Part shown: in pieces, positions 1-13,284 of the stretch | Layout: each line of letters opens with the position of its first letter | How positions within the stretch are numbered: the first letter of the stretch is position 1 | Source of the DNA: Linyphia triangularis | Taxonomy: Eukaryota; Arthropoda; Arachnida; Araneae; Linyphiidae | Assembly: GCA_963978545.1 (NCBI GenBank) | Contig: OZ021723.1 | Location: 96,488,002 to 96,552,001, forward strand | Direction of reading: 5' to 3' | Length of the DNA: 64,000 nucleotides | Program-made: the position numbers and the translations under genes | The notes under the pieces: generated by a model | What the model was told of the DNA's origin: nothing | Databases searched by the model: none | Seen by the model: only the letters and a program-made list of their open reading frames with translations

Positions 1-2421
1 TAAACTTTATATTTTTATACCGGATTAAAGGTCATAATTTGTAATTTATCTTTCCTGATAATGAATATAAACAACACAGATTTCAACTCCATTAAAATTC
101 TTCTTTTTTCTGGCCCCAGCATCAAAAAACTCTTGTATAGTGGAGACCTGTGTACCTGGGGCTGCCTTTTTTCAATGCACAAAAAATGAGCCACTGAGTC
201 GTTTAAAAATATTAAACTGATATGCATACATCGTTATAGTAATTACTTTCCATTGGGATTAATATAAATACTTAAAATAATAGATTCTGTCAAATAAAAG
301 GTTTTTAAAGAAATTTCCCAAATGGCCCTAGGTACAAGACCTCGGTGTACGTAGGGCCATTCTCTTTAAGTGAGGTTTCAGTCCGTAATGAATAGAAAAA
401 AAAAACGTAAATAGATGAATTTTATCAAAGAAACATTATCAAGTAATTATCAGTCATTCGTGTGTCGTGTAATTACAATAATAAATGGCATTGTGTCAAA
501 TTATTATTAAATTAGAAGTACTTTCATTGCTTGAAAAACTAATTCCAAAAAATGATCTACATGCATTATCACTTTGAAGCACCAAGAGATTTTGGTTTTA
601 GCTATTTGAACACAATAACCAACTATGTGGTCCTAAATACATGGTAATTTCATATAAGATGTCTTCTACTAAAAATGCACATTTAGAAAGGAATTATTTA
701 AACATCTCAATTAGAACTTAATGTTACCAACAAAATTATTTACTAGGATTCAAAGACACGTATTTGACTTAACTTTGCAAAACAATAAAAGACACGAGCT
801 GCAAAATGTTACTGAAGACCATATTAAAAGTTTTCCACTTATAACTTGTCACAGACTTCTCTTCTAAGATTTCAAAATGGCTGCTAAAAGAGCAATTGGG
901 TGTTGCCACTTACCCAAGTGAGTAAAAAAAAACTTAGAACTAAACAGTATTTAATAAAAGTGGGGTGGCCCTAGGTATACAAGTCTCCCTTACATATTAT
1001 AGAGATCATGCTGAATCAACCTCTAATATTGAAACGAAACATTTAAAAATAAAGTAGACTCAAAATAAAATTAAGTATAATATTTCCATCACAGTAAAAA
1101 AAATACGACAATTTTTTATTTCCCCCCCTCCTCCCCCCTCCCTTTTTTTTCATTTAATGTGTTTCTTTGGTTTAAAAAGTATACATATCAAACTTTATGG
1201 ATGCGCTCTATGCAGGTTTTAAAAGGTTATAAGGCAGTGTAGTTTAATAAGTTTAAGGTTTAGTTTAATTTGAATTTATTCACAGCATATATTATAAATA
1301 AAGTTATAAATAATAACTTATTTTATAATTATCTCACATATTTGGCACCAAAATTATAGTCAAAATGTCAAATAAGGCACACAACCTCAAAAAAAAAAAA
1401 AAAAAAAAAAAATTCCCATAGCAATGCTTCAATATCACTATTCAATAGCAACATTCATAAACACAAGTTGTGTTATAAGTTGCATAAGTAAAGAAATAAA
1501 GAAAACGTACTTTACAAAATCCCGTTCTGCATCAGGTAGTCTATTTTTTTTTTTTTTTTTTTAAGAATTTATAATTTCAAAAAGGTTGTGGTTTTTATGA
1601 TTAAAACCTTTTAGTAACTGAAAAATATATCTACGAATTCCTTTAAAAATATATATTTTAAAGCATAAATAAATTACCTTCAAACATACTTGCTCCGAGT
1701 ATTTTTACTTAAAAATTCAATGCAGGTAGAAAGCATTTCGCCAAGAAACTAATTATTTAGTCATTCAGAACATTAAATTGCAAAAAATACAGATTTATTG
1801 TGCAACTCAGGAAATATTTAATTTAAAATATGCAATTTCCCATGTTTTTCAAGCTTAGATTGGATTGATTTTTTTGTGTTTGAATTTTCTAAAAAAAAGT
1901 AACAATTGAAAAGTGTTTTAATAATTAATGTTGTCTTACAAGTGTAATATAGAAAAAAAGGAAACCTTTGTTTTATAACATATTCTTATTTTAAGAATCA
2001 TGTATTATTCCATTACGTAGACGAATGATACCATTTTATGCAATATTGGTAAGATTTACATATTTGAGGATACAAAAGCTTATCTTTAATGAAACCATTT
2101 CACCATTCTTAGCGTGGATTTCAACGTTTTCTTTCATACATCAAAGAACAAATATCGTTTCAAATTGGATTATTTTTTATGGGCAAAGAAACAGTGATCC
2201 TCACTGGTTTAAAAATAATTTCCTGGTAATAAAATATTTAACCTCAAAAATAAATTTAAACATTGACAGATTTTTGTTTATAACCCAATACATAGTTCAG
2301 TTAAAATAGAAGGACTAAAAATCTCAAAGCTAATATTTCATATAGAAATGGTAAAACAATTATTATTTTACTATCCTTTAAATTTCTTTAATCAGCTTCT
2401 ATCATAATTGTTAAATAATAT
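1..2421. other. AT-rich DNA, no gene seen
   Basis: Homopolymer runs (A22 at 1390, T19 at 1544) and pyrimidine CCCCCCTCCTCCCCCCTCCC near 1123. ORFs at 15-227 and 2025-2309 have no domain, signal or splice context. Confidence 0.6.
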
Positions 2422-2425
2422 ATAA

Positions 2426-2872
2426 TGTTATGAATTTTTCCACTGAGGCAATGATGGCACAGTTTTTTACGGTATAAAAATATTTATTCTCTCTTCAATA
2501 TATCACAAAAGTTATTTAAAGGCAACAGTGTAATCACTCTCCAGCTTCAAACAAGCTTCAACAAAAACAACTTCGAATACAGCGATTATACAAGCTCACT
2601 CCAATAGGTAGACAACGCGATCAGCTCACATTGAAGTCCGAAGTCAATCTGAAAACTTTCCCGATCTCCGGTCTTTATATAGCAGGCGCGTGAGAACATT
2701 CCCGAAAATTCCAGCCAATTCATCGAAAAAGAAACATCTCGAAATTTCTCGATTGCTTTAGGTGTTGTCACCTTTTTCTAACTTGTATAATCGCTGTTAA
2801 TAAAATAAATTACAATAGAATTTTAAAATAATACGTCACTATTTACACTATATACAGACAATTTGTGCAACA
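2426..2872 (+). mobile_element. Solo LTR, family B copy 1, with 4-bp TSD
   Basis: The element begins TGTTAT and ends GCAACA and is flanked on both sides by ATAA (2422-2425 and 2873-2876). Inside are a TATA box (CTTTATATAGC near 2673-2683) and a late AATAAAATAAAT motif near 2799, consistent with a promoter and polyadenylation signal in plus orientation. Length (447 bp) and head sequence match the copies at 24381 and 28108. The TSD directly at both ends with no internal retroviral-type sequence says solo LTR. A 4-bp TSD fits Ty3/gypsy or BEL/Pao; I cannot tell which. Confidence 0.82.
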
Positions 2873-2929
2873 ATAATGTATTTACATTTTTGTAGTCTAG
2901 AAGTAATATTCTAGGAAACAATATGATGT

Positions 2930-3170
2930 GGGTTCGGTCACTCTTCGCTGAGTACTGGTATGCGATAATGGGGGCTAATACACATTAAACAGAATGTGGC
3001 CTCAATGTCCTTTCCTTTGTGTGGAGGGGTTGAAAAGTTAGGTATGCGCGATAAGGTTTCAACCGCCTATTCCTATCGTAGTTCAAAATTACGAGATGTA
3101 TTTGACTATGATAAATTCTTCATAGTGGCAAAAATCGACAGCTGTAAACGAGCAAACTAAACAATGTGAT
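2930..3170 (+). mobile_element. SINE-like dispersed repeat, copy 1
   Basis: Blocks GGGTTCGGTC (B-box-like), GCGATAATGGGGGCTAATAC, ACATTAAAC, GGCCTCAATGTCCT, CGATAAGGTTTCAACC, TATTCCTATCGTAGTTC and AGCTGTAAACGAGCAAACTA recur in order on the minus strand at 36.7-37.0 kb, and partly at 50.8/51.5 kb. Short, without coding, with a Pol III B-box-like motif, so a SINE is the best reading. Confidence 0.6.
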
Positions 3171-3889
3171 ATCGAAAGTAATTCATTAGATTTATGATAC
3201 AAGAAAAAACCAGCGGTCCTTCTTAGAATACCAATTTTTAACTGAAATTCCTAGTATCAAATATACAATTCATTTCAAATATAAATATACTTAAAAACCT
3301 AAGTTTAATTCACATAGAACATAATTAGTATATATATATATATATTTTATCTCAAATCTCCATATTTATCAAGAACTTTGTCACATGTTTAACTTCAAAG
3401 TTTTAAAGCTCTTAGCCGAATCATTTAAATTAGACTACCTACAAAAGTTCTGAATATGAACTCCGCCAACGAAATCTAATTATACCACAAACGAAGCATG
3501 AACCAAGAGAGGAACAAAGCACAGCGAACATGAGAAATATGTCATCCCTGAAGACTTTCCAGGCATTTGAAACCATTACAGTCTCTAACTGTCAAGTTCT
3601 CTCAGTTTTCTGATTTTAAAGAGGTAGCTAAGGCTTATTCTTTGGAAGAGAAATGTATCAGTCGCCAAAGTCTTTAGGAAAAGGCAGGCGCTTAACAATG
3701 GACGATTCCCGCATTTTTTAAAACGAATGAAATTAGTTTATATTTATGAAGAATTTATTTCTGATTCAAAACATTTAAACAAAAGTTCTTTACAAAAATT
3801 AATTATTTAAATATTAAGAAAAGAAAATGCATCAAAACCGAGCCAAAACCAGTCCGATTCAAACACTCAGCAAAATCTATGACGTCAAG

Positions 3890-4112
3890 GGTTCCTACAG
3901 TTTATATGGTTATAGTGAGGTTTCTGTAAAATAGTTGGTTGTTTTCGGATTATCTGGCGCCGTCAGCAACACGAGGGCTATAATGATCCGAAACATTCGT
4001 CATTTGACAAGCCAACATACATTTACAAACACCCATGCCTTACACTGGACTCGAACCCGCAACCTCGCGGTCTAGAATCTAGCACGCCAACCACTATACC
4101 GATTGGTCAGCA
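3890..4112 (-). mobile_element. tRNA-derived SINE
   Basis: The minus strand starting at 4112 reads CCAATCGGTATAGTGGTTGG (A-box-like D arm) and, 30 bases on, GGTTGCGGGTTCGAGTCCAG (B box). It then runs into a non-tRNA body (GAATGTTTCGGATCATTATA, GCTGACGGCGCCAGATAATC). The cloverleaf is decayed in the anticodon arm, so it is not a functional tRNA gene. D arm resembles tRNA-Glu or Asp. Confidence 0.7.
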
Positions 4113-4539
4113 CCAATTAGTTGGTGTTGAAATAGTTGGCATTGGTAGACCAATCCCGTACAGGTTGGCGTGATTTACGAGAAACTTGCAAATCTGGTTT
4201 CTGCTGCTGTATTTCAAGCCAAGATGTTTGGGAAACCGTGATGTCACATTCAATTCCAGAGGAATAAATCGTTTTTTCGCCAACGTCTAACAAGGTAACT
4301 TTGATCTCAAATTTAAAAAAATAAATAAAAAGGGCATTGAGTAGAAATTGTTGTGTTTATGGCCTTTTCGAAACATTTAGAATTGAATAGGAAAATAAAA
4401 ATGCGAGAATTGTCCATTGTAAAAGGGCATACTTTTCATGGATGTGTATCTTATCCAAGATTATAAAAATGGTATTTTACCTCATATATTCACTTGTTAC
4501 ACATCAAAAATCAACCTTTGGCGTCACTGAGAGCCACTT

Positions 4540-4990
4540 CAATGTAGAAAAGATGTGTAGATACTGAATATGTTTGTACATGTGAAGTGTGTTATAAATG
4601 TTTTTGTAGATGCATATGTAATTTTATTGACTTATACGAATAGGAGATTTATAAGTGCTGACGGATTTGTTATATGTTGATGTATAATGATCGTAGAAAA
4701 GTTTTGTAGATTTATTTGTAGAGTAATTTTGTAGATGTAGAGTAAGTATTGAGATGTATATGTAGAGGAGATTTGTAAGTGGAGAATTCATTTGGGTTTG
4801 TAATGAGGACAAGGAATTGTATATATATATAAGATTTGTATTTGTAAATTACATTTGTTTTTATAAAGATATATATTTCTAGTATTGTAGTATTGTAGAG
4901 TGCAAATATAGATGCATATGAAGAAGATATTTGTCGTTAATATTATATTCCTGATGTAAATCCAAATGTAGAGTAAAGGTGACGTAAAGT
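4540..4990 (+). repeat. Low-complexity TGTAGA/TTGTA-rich tract
   Basis: Loose, irregular recurrence of TTTTGTAGAT and TGTAGAG-like words, too diverged to define a period. The minus-strand ORF in it (Ser/Thr/Tyr-rich) is repeat translation. Confidence 0.55.
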
Positions 4991-5635
4991 AAATTTACAG
5001 ACCAATATTATATTTTTATATTTAAAGTGAGAGGCAAGTCAAGCACTATGACATTTATGCACTTTAAAGGAATAAATAACATTTCGGAAAAGGCATCAAT
5101 TGTCACAAATTTTACAGAAACATTATAAAATAGTTTCTACCATATAGTTTTTAATTCTTTTCTAAAACACACATAATTCCTGTTTATAAATAAAAAAAAT
5201 TATTTTTGGATTTCTAGAAAAGTCCGAAATTCTTTACAAAACTTGACCTCTTAATCAATAAATGAAGTGCATATTTACTAGCGAAGAAATATTGGCTCTG
5301 CTACAAATAGCTACCAAGATAACTAGTAGAGATTACTTTTTCCCAACTGCAACACGATACAATCTGGAAAACTTACGTGTCAGATAATCAAATGAAACTA
5401 GTTTGTGTACTTTCCACACAACTATTCTAAACAGTAAACTTTCAACTCCAAATCTAGACAGTAAACTATACAATGCTAGACAGAACAACCTCATGGGAAT
5501 TGTTTTCTGAAGTGTTTTATCAAACTTACTTTAGACACGTTCCATGAATGATTGAATATAGAGTCGCATAAACTATAAAATTGATTTACGGGAAAATGGC
5601 GTCCAAATCAACGTAATGGTTAGTCTCATTCAGCA

Positions 5636-5680
5636 ATGGTAAAAAGTGCTGGTTGTGATTTACAACCAGCACTTTTTACC

Positions 5681-5682
<2 letters not shown>
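5636..5682. repeat. Perfect 21-bp hairpin with 5-nt loop
   Basis: Left arm ATGGTAAAAAGTGCTGGTTG plus T (5636-5656), loop GATTT, right arm the exact reverse complement (5662-5682). A (TA)n run starts at once after it. It is too perfect for an old element: a recent inverted duplication, a MITE tip, or a small-RNA precursor. Confidence 0.85.
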
Positions 5683-5711
<29 letters not shown>

Positions 5712-6639
5712 CACACACAGAGAGGGAGAATCGAGAATCTACTGGAAACAGTTCTCGTATGAGAGTGATTTTTATTTGAAGGAACTCCACCTATTAATTT
5801 GTACATTTCTATATGAAGTCACTAGCAGATTATTTTTCGCCAATCAGAGTTAATGTGTAGCTGGCTAAGTTATTGTTTGTTACATACCTCCTTCATCCAC
5901 TTATTCCCTTCAATTGGTTTTGGTTCATAGATGCACTAATAGCTTTGTTAAGTGACTGATTAAACTGAATTAAGAGGAGGGGCCTTTAAGTTTAAAGAAA
6001 AAATACAGGCTTGTACTATTTCTGAGAACTACCGAGAAGATTGGCATGGTAACCAAGCATTTATTAGCCAAAAAAAAAAGTGAAAAAAACTCTTATTACA
6101 TTAGTTTTGTATCTGCAACTAATCTTTCATTGGAAGAAAGGCTTCAAGTAAAATTAATTTCATTGTTTCAAATTCAAGTGTTTAGACTACAATACGGGAG
6201 ACAGGATAAGAGGACATGAATGTAAGTTGTTAAAGAATAAAAAAAACATTATTTTTAAAGAATAAGAAACATTTCCAATACAGTAGATTAGTTAAAAAGT
6301 GGCACAATCTACCAGACAATATCGTAAATTGAACTGGAATCGACAGTTTTATAAAACAGCTAGATATATACTAAGGAATTGTTCAAAAAATCATACTGGA
6401 CCAACTTGGATGAGCCTTGCATCTGTAGTTGGTCTCCAGTTTTGTAATTGTGCATTTTTTTGTGAGTGGAATAGAATTTCTTTGAACAGGTACTCCAGGA
6501 CAGTAACTAATAAGAAAGTATTATGTATAGAGTACAACAGTCTCCTTGATCGAGGACAAGTTTTCGAGGTGTCCTTCTCTTTTATCTCCCAACCTTGTCT
6601 CCACAACATGAGCCCATTTACAATGTGAAGGTGCTGATG

Positions 6640-6900
6640 CGACATTTCGCTTAATTAACTTGCTTCGTCGTGCACTCGGAAGCTGTTTATAACTTTCAGC
6701 CTTTCAGCGGTGGCCGCTTCCCTCAAACAAATGCTTTTCACGCCGAGCCACCTCCTTTTAGCGACTCTTCGCACGCACAACGAAGTGGCGACGTCGTGTG
6801 AGACAAATACAAAACTTCCTAAACTTCGGAGTGTGCTTTTGCATTAAAATGTCGCGGCTTTAATTGGATTGGCGTGCTCTTCGCGTAAACTAAACAAGAT
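6640..6900. other. GC-richer island, possible regulatory or conserved element
   Basis: Roughly balanced base composition in a strongly AT-rich setting (GCGGTGGCCGCTTCCCTC, GAAGTGGCGACGTCGTGTG, AATGTCGCGGC), with several CG dinucleotides and no long ORF. No repeat copy was found in this window. It could be an enhancer, an unmethylated island or an unrecognised exon; no function is assigned. Confidence 0.35.
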
Positions 6901-7048
6901 ATGGTGTCTATCTTACGCGTTTCACAGAGAGTTGACTGTGCAATACAGAGCAAATAATTGCTCTGAATACATACATGGTGTCTATCTTAAGCGTTTCACA
7001 GAGAGTTGACTGTGCAATACAGAGCAAATAATTGCTCTGAATACATAT
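6901..7048 (+). repeat. 74-bp tandem duplication, nearly identical
   Basis: Units 6901-6974 and 6975-7048 both begin ATGGTGTCTATCTTA and differ at one site (C or A at the next base). Each contains the near-perfect dyad CAGAGCAAATAATTGCTCTG. The low divergence points to a recent duplication. Confidence 0.92.
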
Positions 7049-7876
7049 TATGGTAGAAACAGAGTTTTAGTCATAATTGACTCTATTATCAAGGTATTAA
7101 AATTTATGTGATGCCCTTTGTTACTTTAATTAATTATTTATTTATTAAAGAATTGTTGGATATAATTGTTCTTTGCATAACCACCGATATTAAATTAAAT
7201 TGTCATTCTTCATCATTGAAATTTTTTAAGAATAAAACAAACTGGGAAGTAAAAAACGTGCCTTTGGCATGTTAAATCTCAAAATAAAGCAATAAATAAA
7301 AAACCTGGTCAAATTTATGATCGTCCACTTATAAAAATTCATTACCTGTAGCTAAGAACTAAACAAAGATTTTAACTTAGAGCAAATTATATCGTCTCGC
7401 TCGTTAAGACACGGAATTACAATGTTAAATGAATGTGAAACAAATCACATGTATTTATATCAGTTTAATAAAATTAGTCGTAAAGTAAGAAATTAAAAGT
7501 ATATTTTGTACACATAAAAAATAGCTGACAGTATCTTGACAACTTAAGAGTTAGTTTGCTTTCAAGTAAACATGGCACATAATTAATTTCTTCTATCAAA
7601 CTGCCGTACTGTCATTCGTATAAAATCCATGAATTAAATATCATCTCTATTGTTTAAAAGAAAGTAATAAAAATATGTAAATAAAAAAAAATTAAACTTA
7701 ACTGAAAAAAGGCATTTCCTTTCAACTAATTAATTCCAATAATAAATATACAAAGTGAAATTCAACTGCAAAAAATCCCTTACATTTACAACTTATCCAT
7801 TGCAATAATAAATATGTAAACAAGATTAAAATTGAAATTTAACTGCAAACCTCCTATTTTGCTTTTAATAATTAAT

Positions 7877-8136
<260 letters not shown>

Positions 8137-9149
8137 GCTTAATATGCACAAAATTCACTCCATTTCAAGTTTTATTTAACGTATTTATGTCGTGGGTTTA
8201 AACTTATATACTCGTACGATAGTATTTGATTTTAACCATCTATAAATATATTAAAAAATATCCGCAATAAGAGCACCAACGCGGAGGATGATAAATATTT
8301 TTAGAGTTCTCTCTATTTATCGATTCCTGAATTATAAATGGAAAAGCGTCAAAGAGAAGTGCTCTAAATTCATCTCTGCGATAACTCAGAGTTTATTTTA
8401 TTGATTCGCTGGCATCTCCGATATTGGAGACTTAAGGCCTTTATGCAGCTCTTCATCTTAAATTTCATGAATTCAAACGTACACCAAATCCAGCCAAGTT
8501 GGAAATCCTCTCATGCATATTCAGGTGGAAAACCATATTTATATCTTTGCATAAAATAGGTTATTCATTATACATGCTAGCTTTAGGATATGTTTCGGCT
8601 GTCTTGTGGTGAATGGACTTTAGAAAAACACAGGATTTTGAGTTTTGTTAATGCTAAAATCATAAATATTTATGTTATTCAAAAATGCTAAGAATAATGT
8701 TGGTATCTTTTTATGATTAATCAATGGGCTGAATTTAAAACATGTTGTGCGATCGAGTAAAAATATTTCTTTTATTGAACCAGGGAGATATATTTTGTTT
8801 TGTTATACCAAATTCGCTCTATAACACACGCAAAAAAACCCTGTCCTTAAAAATACCAATATTTATTTTGCTTCGTTTGGGATTTGCTAAACTTCAACAA
8901 TGGTTGAAGTAAACTCTGATTTAATTAATTTGAACCTTTATGTATGACAATTTTGCGCAGCTGTAGAAAATCAAAAGTTGATAAAACTGAGAAATATTAA
9001 TTGCCACATTTAAATACTTTTAACAACAAATTTAAAAAAGAAAATACGTGCATGGATGTCCACCATGAAATGTTAAAACCTTGTTGATCTTTACCAGACG
9101 AACATCGTTACTTTACATTTTGTTACTCAGGCTACTATTTTATTGAATT

Positions 9150-9545
9150 ATAATCGTAAGCAATGGTGATCCTATCTAGTGGTAAACCAAAAGTCAAGAT
9201 TGTGATATTTAAACAATTCTCCCATGAAAACGAAGTTTTTAATCTACGCATTGCCAGCTTTTATGTGCAGTTACAACTCATCGAAGTAATTTTGCTATCA
9301 GATCAACTTTTCAAAATGTTTGATCACGACGATAATACCAAATATTCCCTTCCATAAACTATTTTTTTTTTTTTTTTTTTTTTTGACGGCAAAACTTGAT
9401 AGAATGCTATTTCATGTACAATGGTTCTATCAGCCAAGTTTCAGATCAATTTGAATAACGCTAAGATGGTTAATTAAGCCTCCGAAGACATGTCAACTAA
9501 AAACAAACACATACAAAACAAAATTGAAGTTATTATAAAGCATTT
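9150..9545 (+). mobile_element. Dispersed repeat (possible non-LTR 3' region), copy 1
   Basis: TTGCCAGCTTTTATGTGCAG, ATCAACTTTTCAAAATGTTT and ATATTCCCTTCC align in order with 14211-14340. Further on, CTCCGAAGACATGTCAACTA and AACACATACAAAACAAAATT match the end of the 14-kb copy. The small ORF in it follows this repeat and is not a gene. Confidence 0.5.
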
Positions 9546-9723
9546 AAAAGAGTGCAGAATTTTTCTTAAGTTATTTAGGACTTAGATACTTCTGGTAGAG
9601 TTAAAATAAGTCGCTTTGCACTAAGGTAGCAGCATAAATTGGAATAATATATCGTCCATTTAATAATTACACATAATTTTTTTGCACTAAACAAATGCTT
9701 GAAAAATATTATATCCATAAAAA

Positions 9724-9937
9724 ATGTCTTCATCTAATGATATTTAATTGATTAATAAAACTTTAGTTACATAATTAGAATATTATTGCAACAGTCGTAA
9801 CTTAATTTATAATTTATTTAAAAATAAAAAATGTCTTCATCTGATGATATTTAATTGATTAATAAAACTTTAGTTACATAATTAGGATATTATTGCACTA
9901 GTCGTAACTTAATTTATAATTTATTTAGAAATTTAGT
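9724..9937 (+). repeat. 107-bp tandem duplication
   Basis: ATGTCTTCATCTAATGATAT at 9724 and ATGTCTTCATCTGATGATAT at 9831 start units that remain almost identical through TTAATTTATAATTTATTTA. Confidence 0.9.
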
Positions 9938-9999
9938 TTTAATTACAAATAATACACTGTGATTTGCTGTAGTGAACCTACTATAGTTTCAATAACTAG

Positions 10000-10507
10000 A
10001 GTAACTTTCTCTTAGTATTTAAAAATATTTAAAATTACTAATCTTTATACAAATATTAACATTAGAAATTAAATAAATTATTCTAAGTGTATCTTAAATA
10101 CTATTACGTTTCCTGAACTCCATTATATACATAAAATTAAGTTATGAATTATTTTAATAGGTGGATTTAACTAATGTCTGAATTTTCTGATGAAAAAAAG
10201 TCTTGCACTGACAAAACAAGTTTCTCACACACCAAGTTGGAAAGTTTGAGGTAATGTTTTTTTCACACTCTGAACCTTCATAAAAAAAGTAGTTAGTTTA
10301 AAAAAACAATTTGTATATCATAAAAAAAAAAAATATTTTTCATTATTAAGCTACCAGGTTCAAGAAGAAAAGCTTCTTTGGAGAAAATCTTAATTTTTAT
10401 AGTATGATTGTATTAATTTTCCACTGCGACTTAAAGGTAGAATTACACATTAGGATAGTATTTTTTTTCATTTAAGAACAACATACAAGATTTTTCACTC
10501 GTAACAA

Positions 10508-10544
<37 letters not shown>

Positions 10545-13000
10545 ATTGATTTTTTACAGGACACTTGTTAAAAACCTAAGTTCAATAGATTTGATTGAAA
10601 GAAAAAACTGAAAGTGTGAAGATATTTTCTTAACTGGAACTAAAATATATTTTATATGCTCTTCTGGATATAAATAAATGTTTCCTACGTATACAGATCT
10701 CTGACTTATTTGCTGAGATGGCTTCAACCAATAAACACAAAATTATGTAAACATACTATTGAGATCACAAATGAATTATTTCTAATGATATATGTATATA
10801 TAAAAAAATAAAAAATAAAAATAAAAAAACATCAGCTCAAATGTTCGACAACAGATGTTTATCTTGCAGTTTAAAGATTCATATTTTATGTATGCAAAAT
10901 TTACGGGAAAAGTGGTGTAACCTACTTTTTAGACTGAAAAGAAATTGATTGAAAACATTTTGGATTATGTTTCTCATAATTGTTATTTTGAAGTATAATT
11001 TGTAAAAATTTTAACTAAATAAAATAATTAAAATAAAAAAATGTATTTGTTTTAATTAATTTTTTTTTTTTTTTTATTTCTTTTAGCTTATTTTTTCATA
11101 ATACGTACGTTTACCAAAGTTTAAGAGGATCTCCAGATCAATACATTTTTTTGATAACTTTAAACAGGACAAAAATAATTTTAAGCACTTCTTGTGTTTG
11201 TTTTTCTTGAAAAAATTTTGCCTTAAAAATTGCGAGTTTGTGTCTTAAAATGAACATTTATATCTATATACTATTAAATTTCCATATTCGAGTCGTTGAA
11301 TGAATAAACACAGGAAGGACAGGCTTGTATGAAACCTCGATTGTTAATTAAGTAAATGATGTTATTTAATAATTAGCAAAGTAAACTCATTAAAATAAAA
11401 ATGTACATGCGTTTTGAGATTTAATTAACAATAACATAGGATTAATGACTCCTCGTCTTTCCATTTCTACCGTCTCTTTTAAAACGTGGGGGGTTCGGAA
11501 ACAATTTTCTTTCTCGGATACCAGATGTTCTTGTGAAATGTTAAAAGTTTCTATTCCAGTTAATATTAACTTTCTGGATGGAAAACGTTAATGAGGATGA
11601 AAATCAAAAGTCGAATTTAATTGAGATGGCTGAATATTAATCGAGTGAAAGGGTGCATATGCTTGTGCATGGTTAAATCGCTTTACGTGGACTTGAGAGT
11701 GCAATGGAAAACAGTTGATTTGTGCATAAGTAATTCACTGAAAATGGGTTTTGTAATTTAATATTCAGGTTGTTAGGTAAAATTCTCGGAAGTTAGAAGA
11801 ATTTAAATCAATAACTCGACTTTTTGACTTCAGTTTTGTGAAGCCATGAAAAAAGTCACAAAGGAATAAAAGAGCACACAATTTCTTATCCTGAAATTAT
11901 TTTTTTTTTATCTATTTAGGACTTTCTTTCGATTTTTCAAAAATGTATTTTTTTCTAAAAACCTCACTTCTTGTTTATTTTGGGATGTTTTCAAGTAATT
12001 TGTTGTTGTTTGTTACACAAAAACAGTTTTTTTACTGCTTTTTGTTTGGATTTTATAAAACTCTATTTGTAAAAGAGAAATAAGAGTGGTTCTTTGTTCT
12101 TGAATGGTATTTAGGGTATGCTAACATAGTGAATTACGTATAAGATATTTTAATTTTGACTAGCGAGAACAAATAATGTTAAAGAAACATTTAAAACTTT
12201 GAAAGTTTAACGCAATTACTTTTACTTACGAATTTGAATAACTATATATAATGAACACTGAAATCAATTTAATATATTTATAACTTCTTAGACACATTTT
12301 TTAAACTTTAAACATATTTTTTTTTTACCATACACAAAACTTATTTTTATAACCAGAACTAGAAGCATGGATGCCGACAGAATTATTTTCGGAGGAATGC
12401 AAGGCGAGAATTTTTTTTCACCTTGATTCTTAACTGGATATTTTCATAAAACTTTAATTAAGAGTTAGTTATATGTCAAATTTCTTATCCATTTATTATT
12501 TCAAAATTCTACTACCACTATTAGTGAATAGTAGTATCGCTATCATACTGATGAAACTATGCAAAAGACTCTTAATGTCAAAAATAAGCGCTTACCTCTA
12601 TATGGAGCTAAGGGGGCTACTATCGAGTTTAAATGTTGAGATAAATTTCTTAAAGCTATATGCTTAGAATTAAATAATAATGACTTAAATAAAATACATT
12701 ACGGATTTTGAAGGAAGGGTTTAAGTGGAAAAACAGGGGGGAAACCATGGGGGTAAGAATAAGACATAGGGCTACATTTACTCATCAATCATTAATCAAT
12801 TATTAATGAATTGAAACTTGAGATTTATATGAATTTTGTGTTTGGATTTCAATCACATAAATCAAATATGGAGACTCCTAATTACTTGTCTATTATTTAT
12901 ACGGATAAAAATTACATATGGATCGACAAAACAATTTGAAATCAAACAAAATTTGATGTCATTAAAATTCCTAAAAAAAATTAATAATATTTTTTGAGAG
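10000..13000. other. AT-rich DNA, no gene seen
   Basis: A29 run at 10513-10541 and many short T tracts. A moderate-complexity block (11280-11720) has no ORF. The 64-codon ORF at 12473 has no recognisable feature. Confidence 0.6.
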
Positions 13001-13009
13001 GAATCTCTA

Positions 13010-13284
13010 TACTAAACTTCAACTTAACTAGACATCACTTAGAAGGTAGATATTCACAGTACTCATAGGTATTTAATCCATTTTGGCGGCGTGAAAGCAT
13101 AATGCCAACCACAACCCTATAGAGAACAACCCTATAAGTTCGCCAAACCACAACCCTATAGAGAACAAAAGGCTATAAGGTTTGGCGAGAATTATGTCTT
13201 CACTCCGCCAAAATGGATTAAATACCTATGAGCACTGTGACGATCTACCGTCTAAGTGATGTCTAGTTAAGTTGAAGTTTAGTA
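13010..13284. mobile_element. 275-bp palindromic MITE with TA target sites
   Basis: Arms begin TACTAAACTTCAACTTAACT and run about 100 bp with few mismatches to their reverse complement ending 13284; flanking TA at 13008-13009 and 13285-13286. The loop holds two copies of CCACAACCCTATAGAGAACA. No coding capacity. TA flanks suggest a Tc1/mariner-related origin. Confidence 0.8.

Noticed and set aside
4034..4112. Functional tRNA gene on the minus strand
   Set aside because: A and B boxes are present but the anticodon arm and acceptor stem do not pair, and a SINE body follows.
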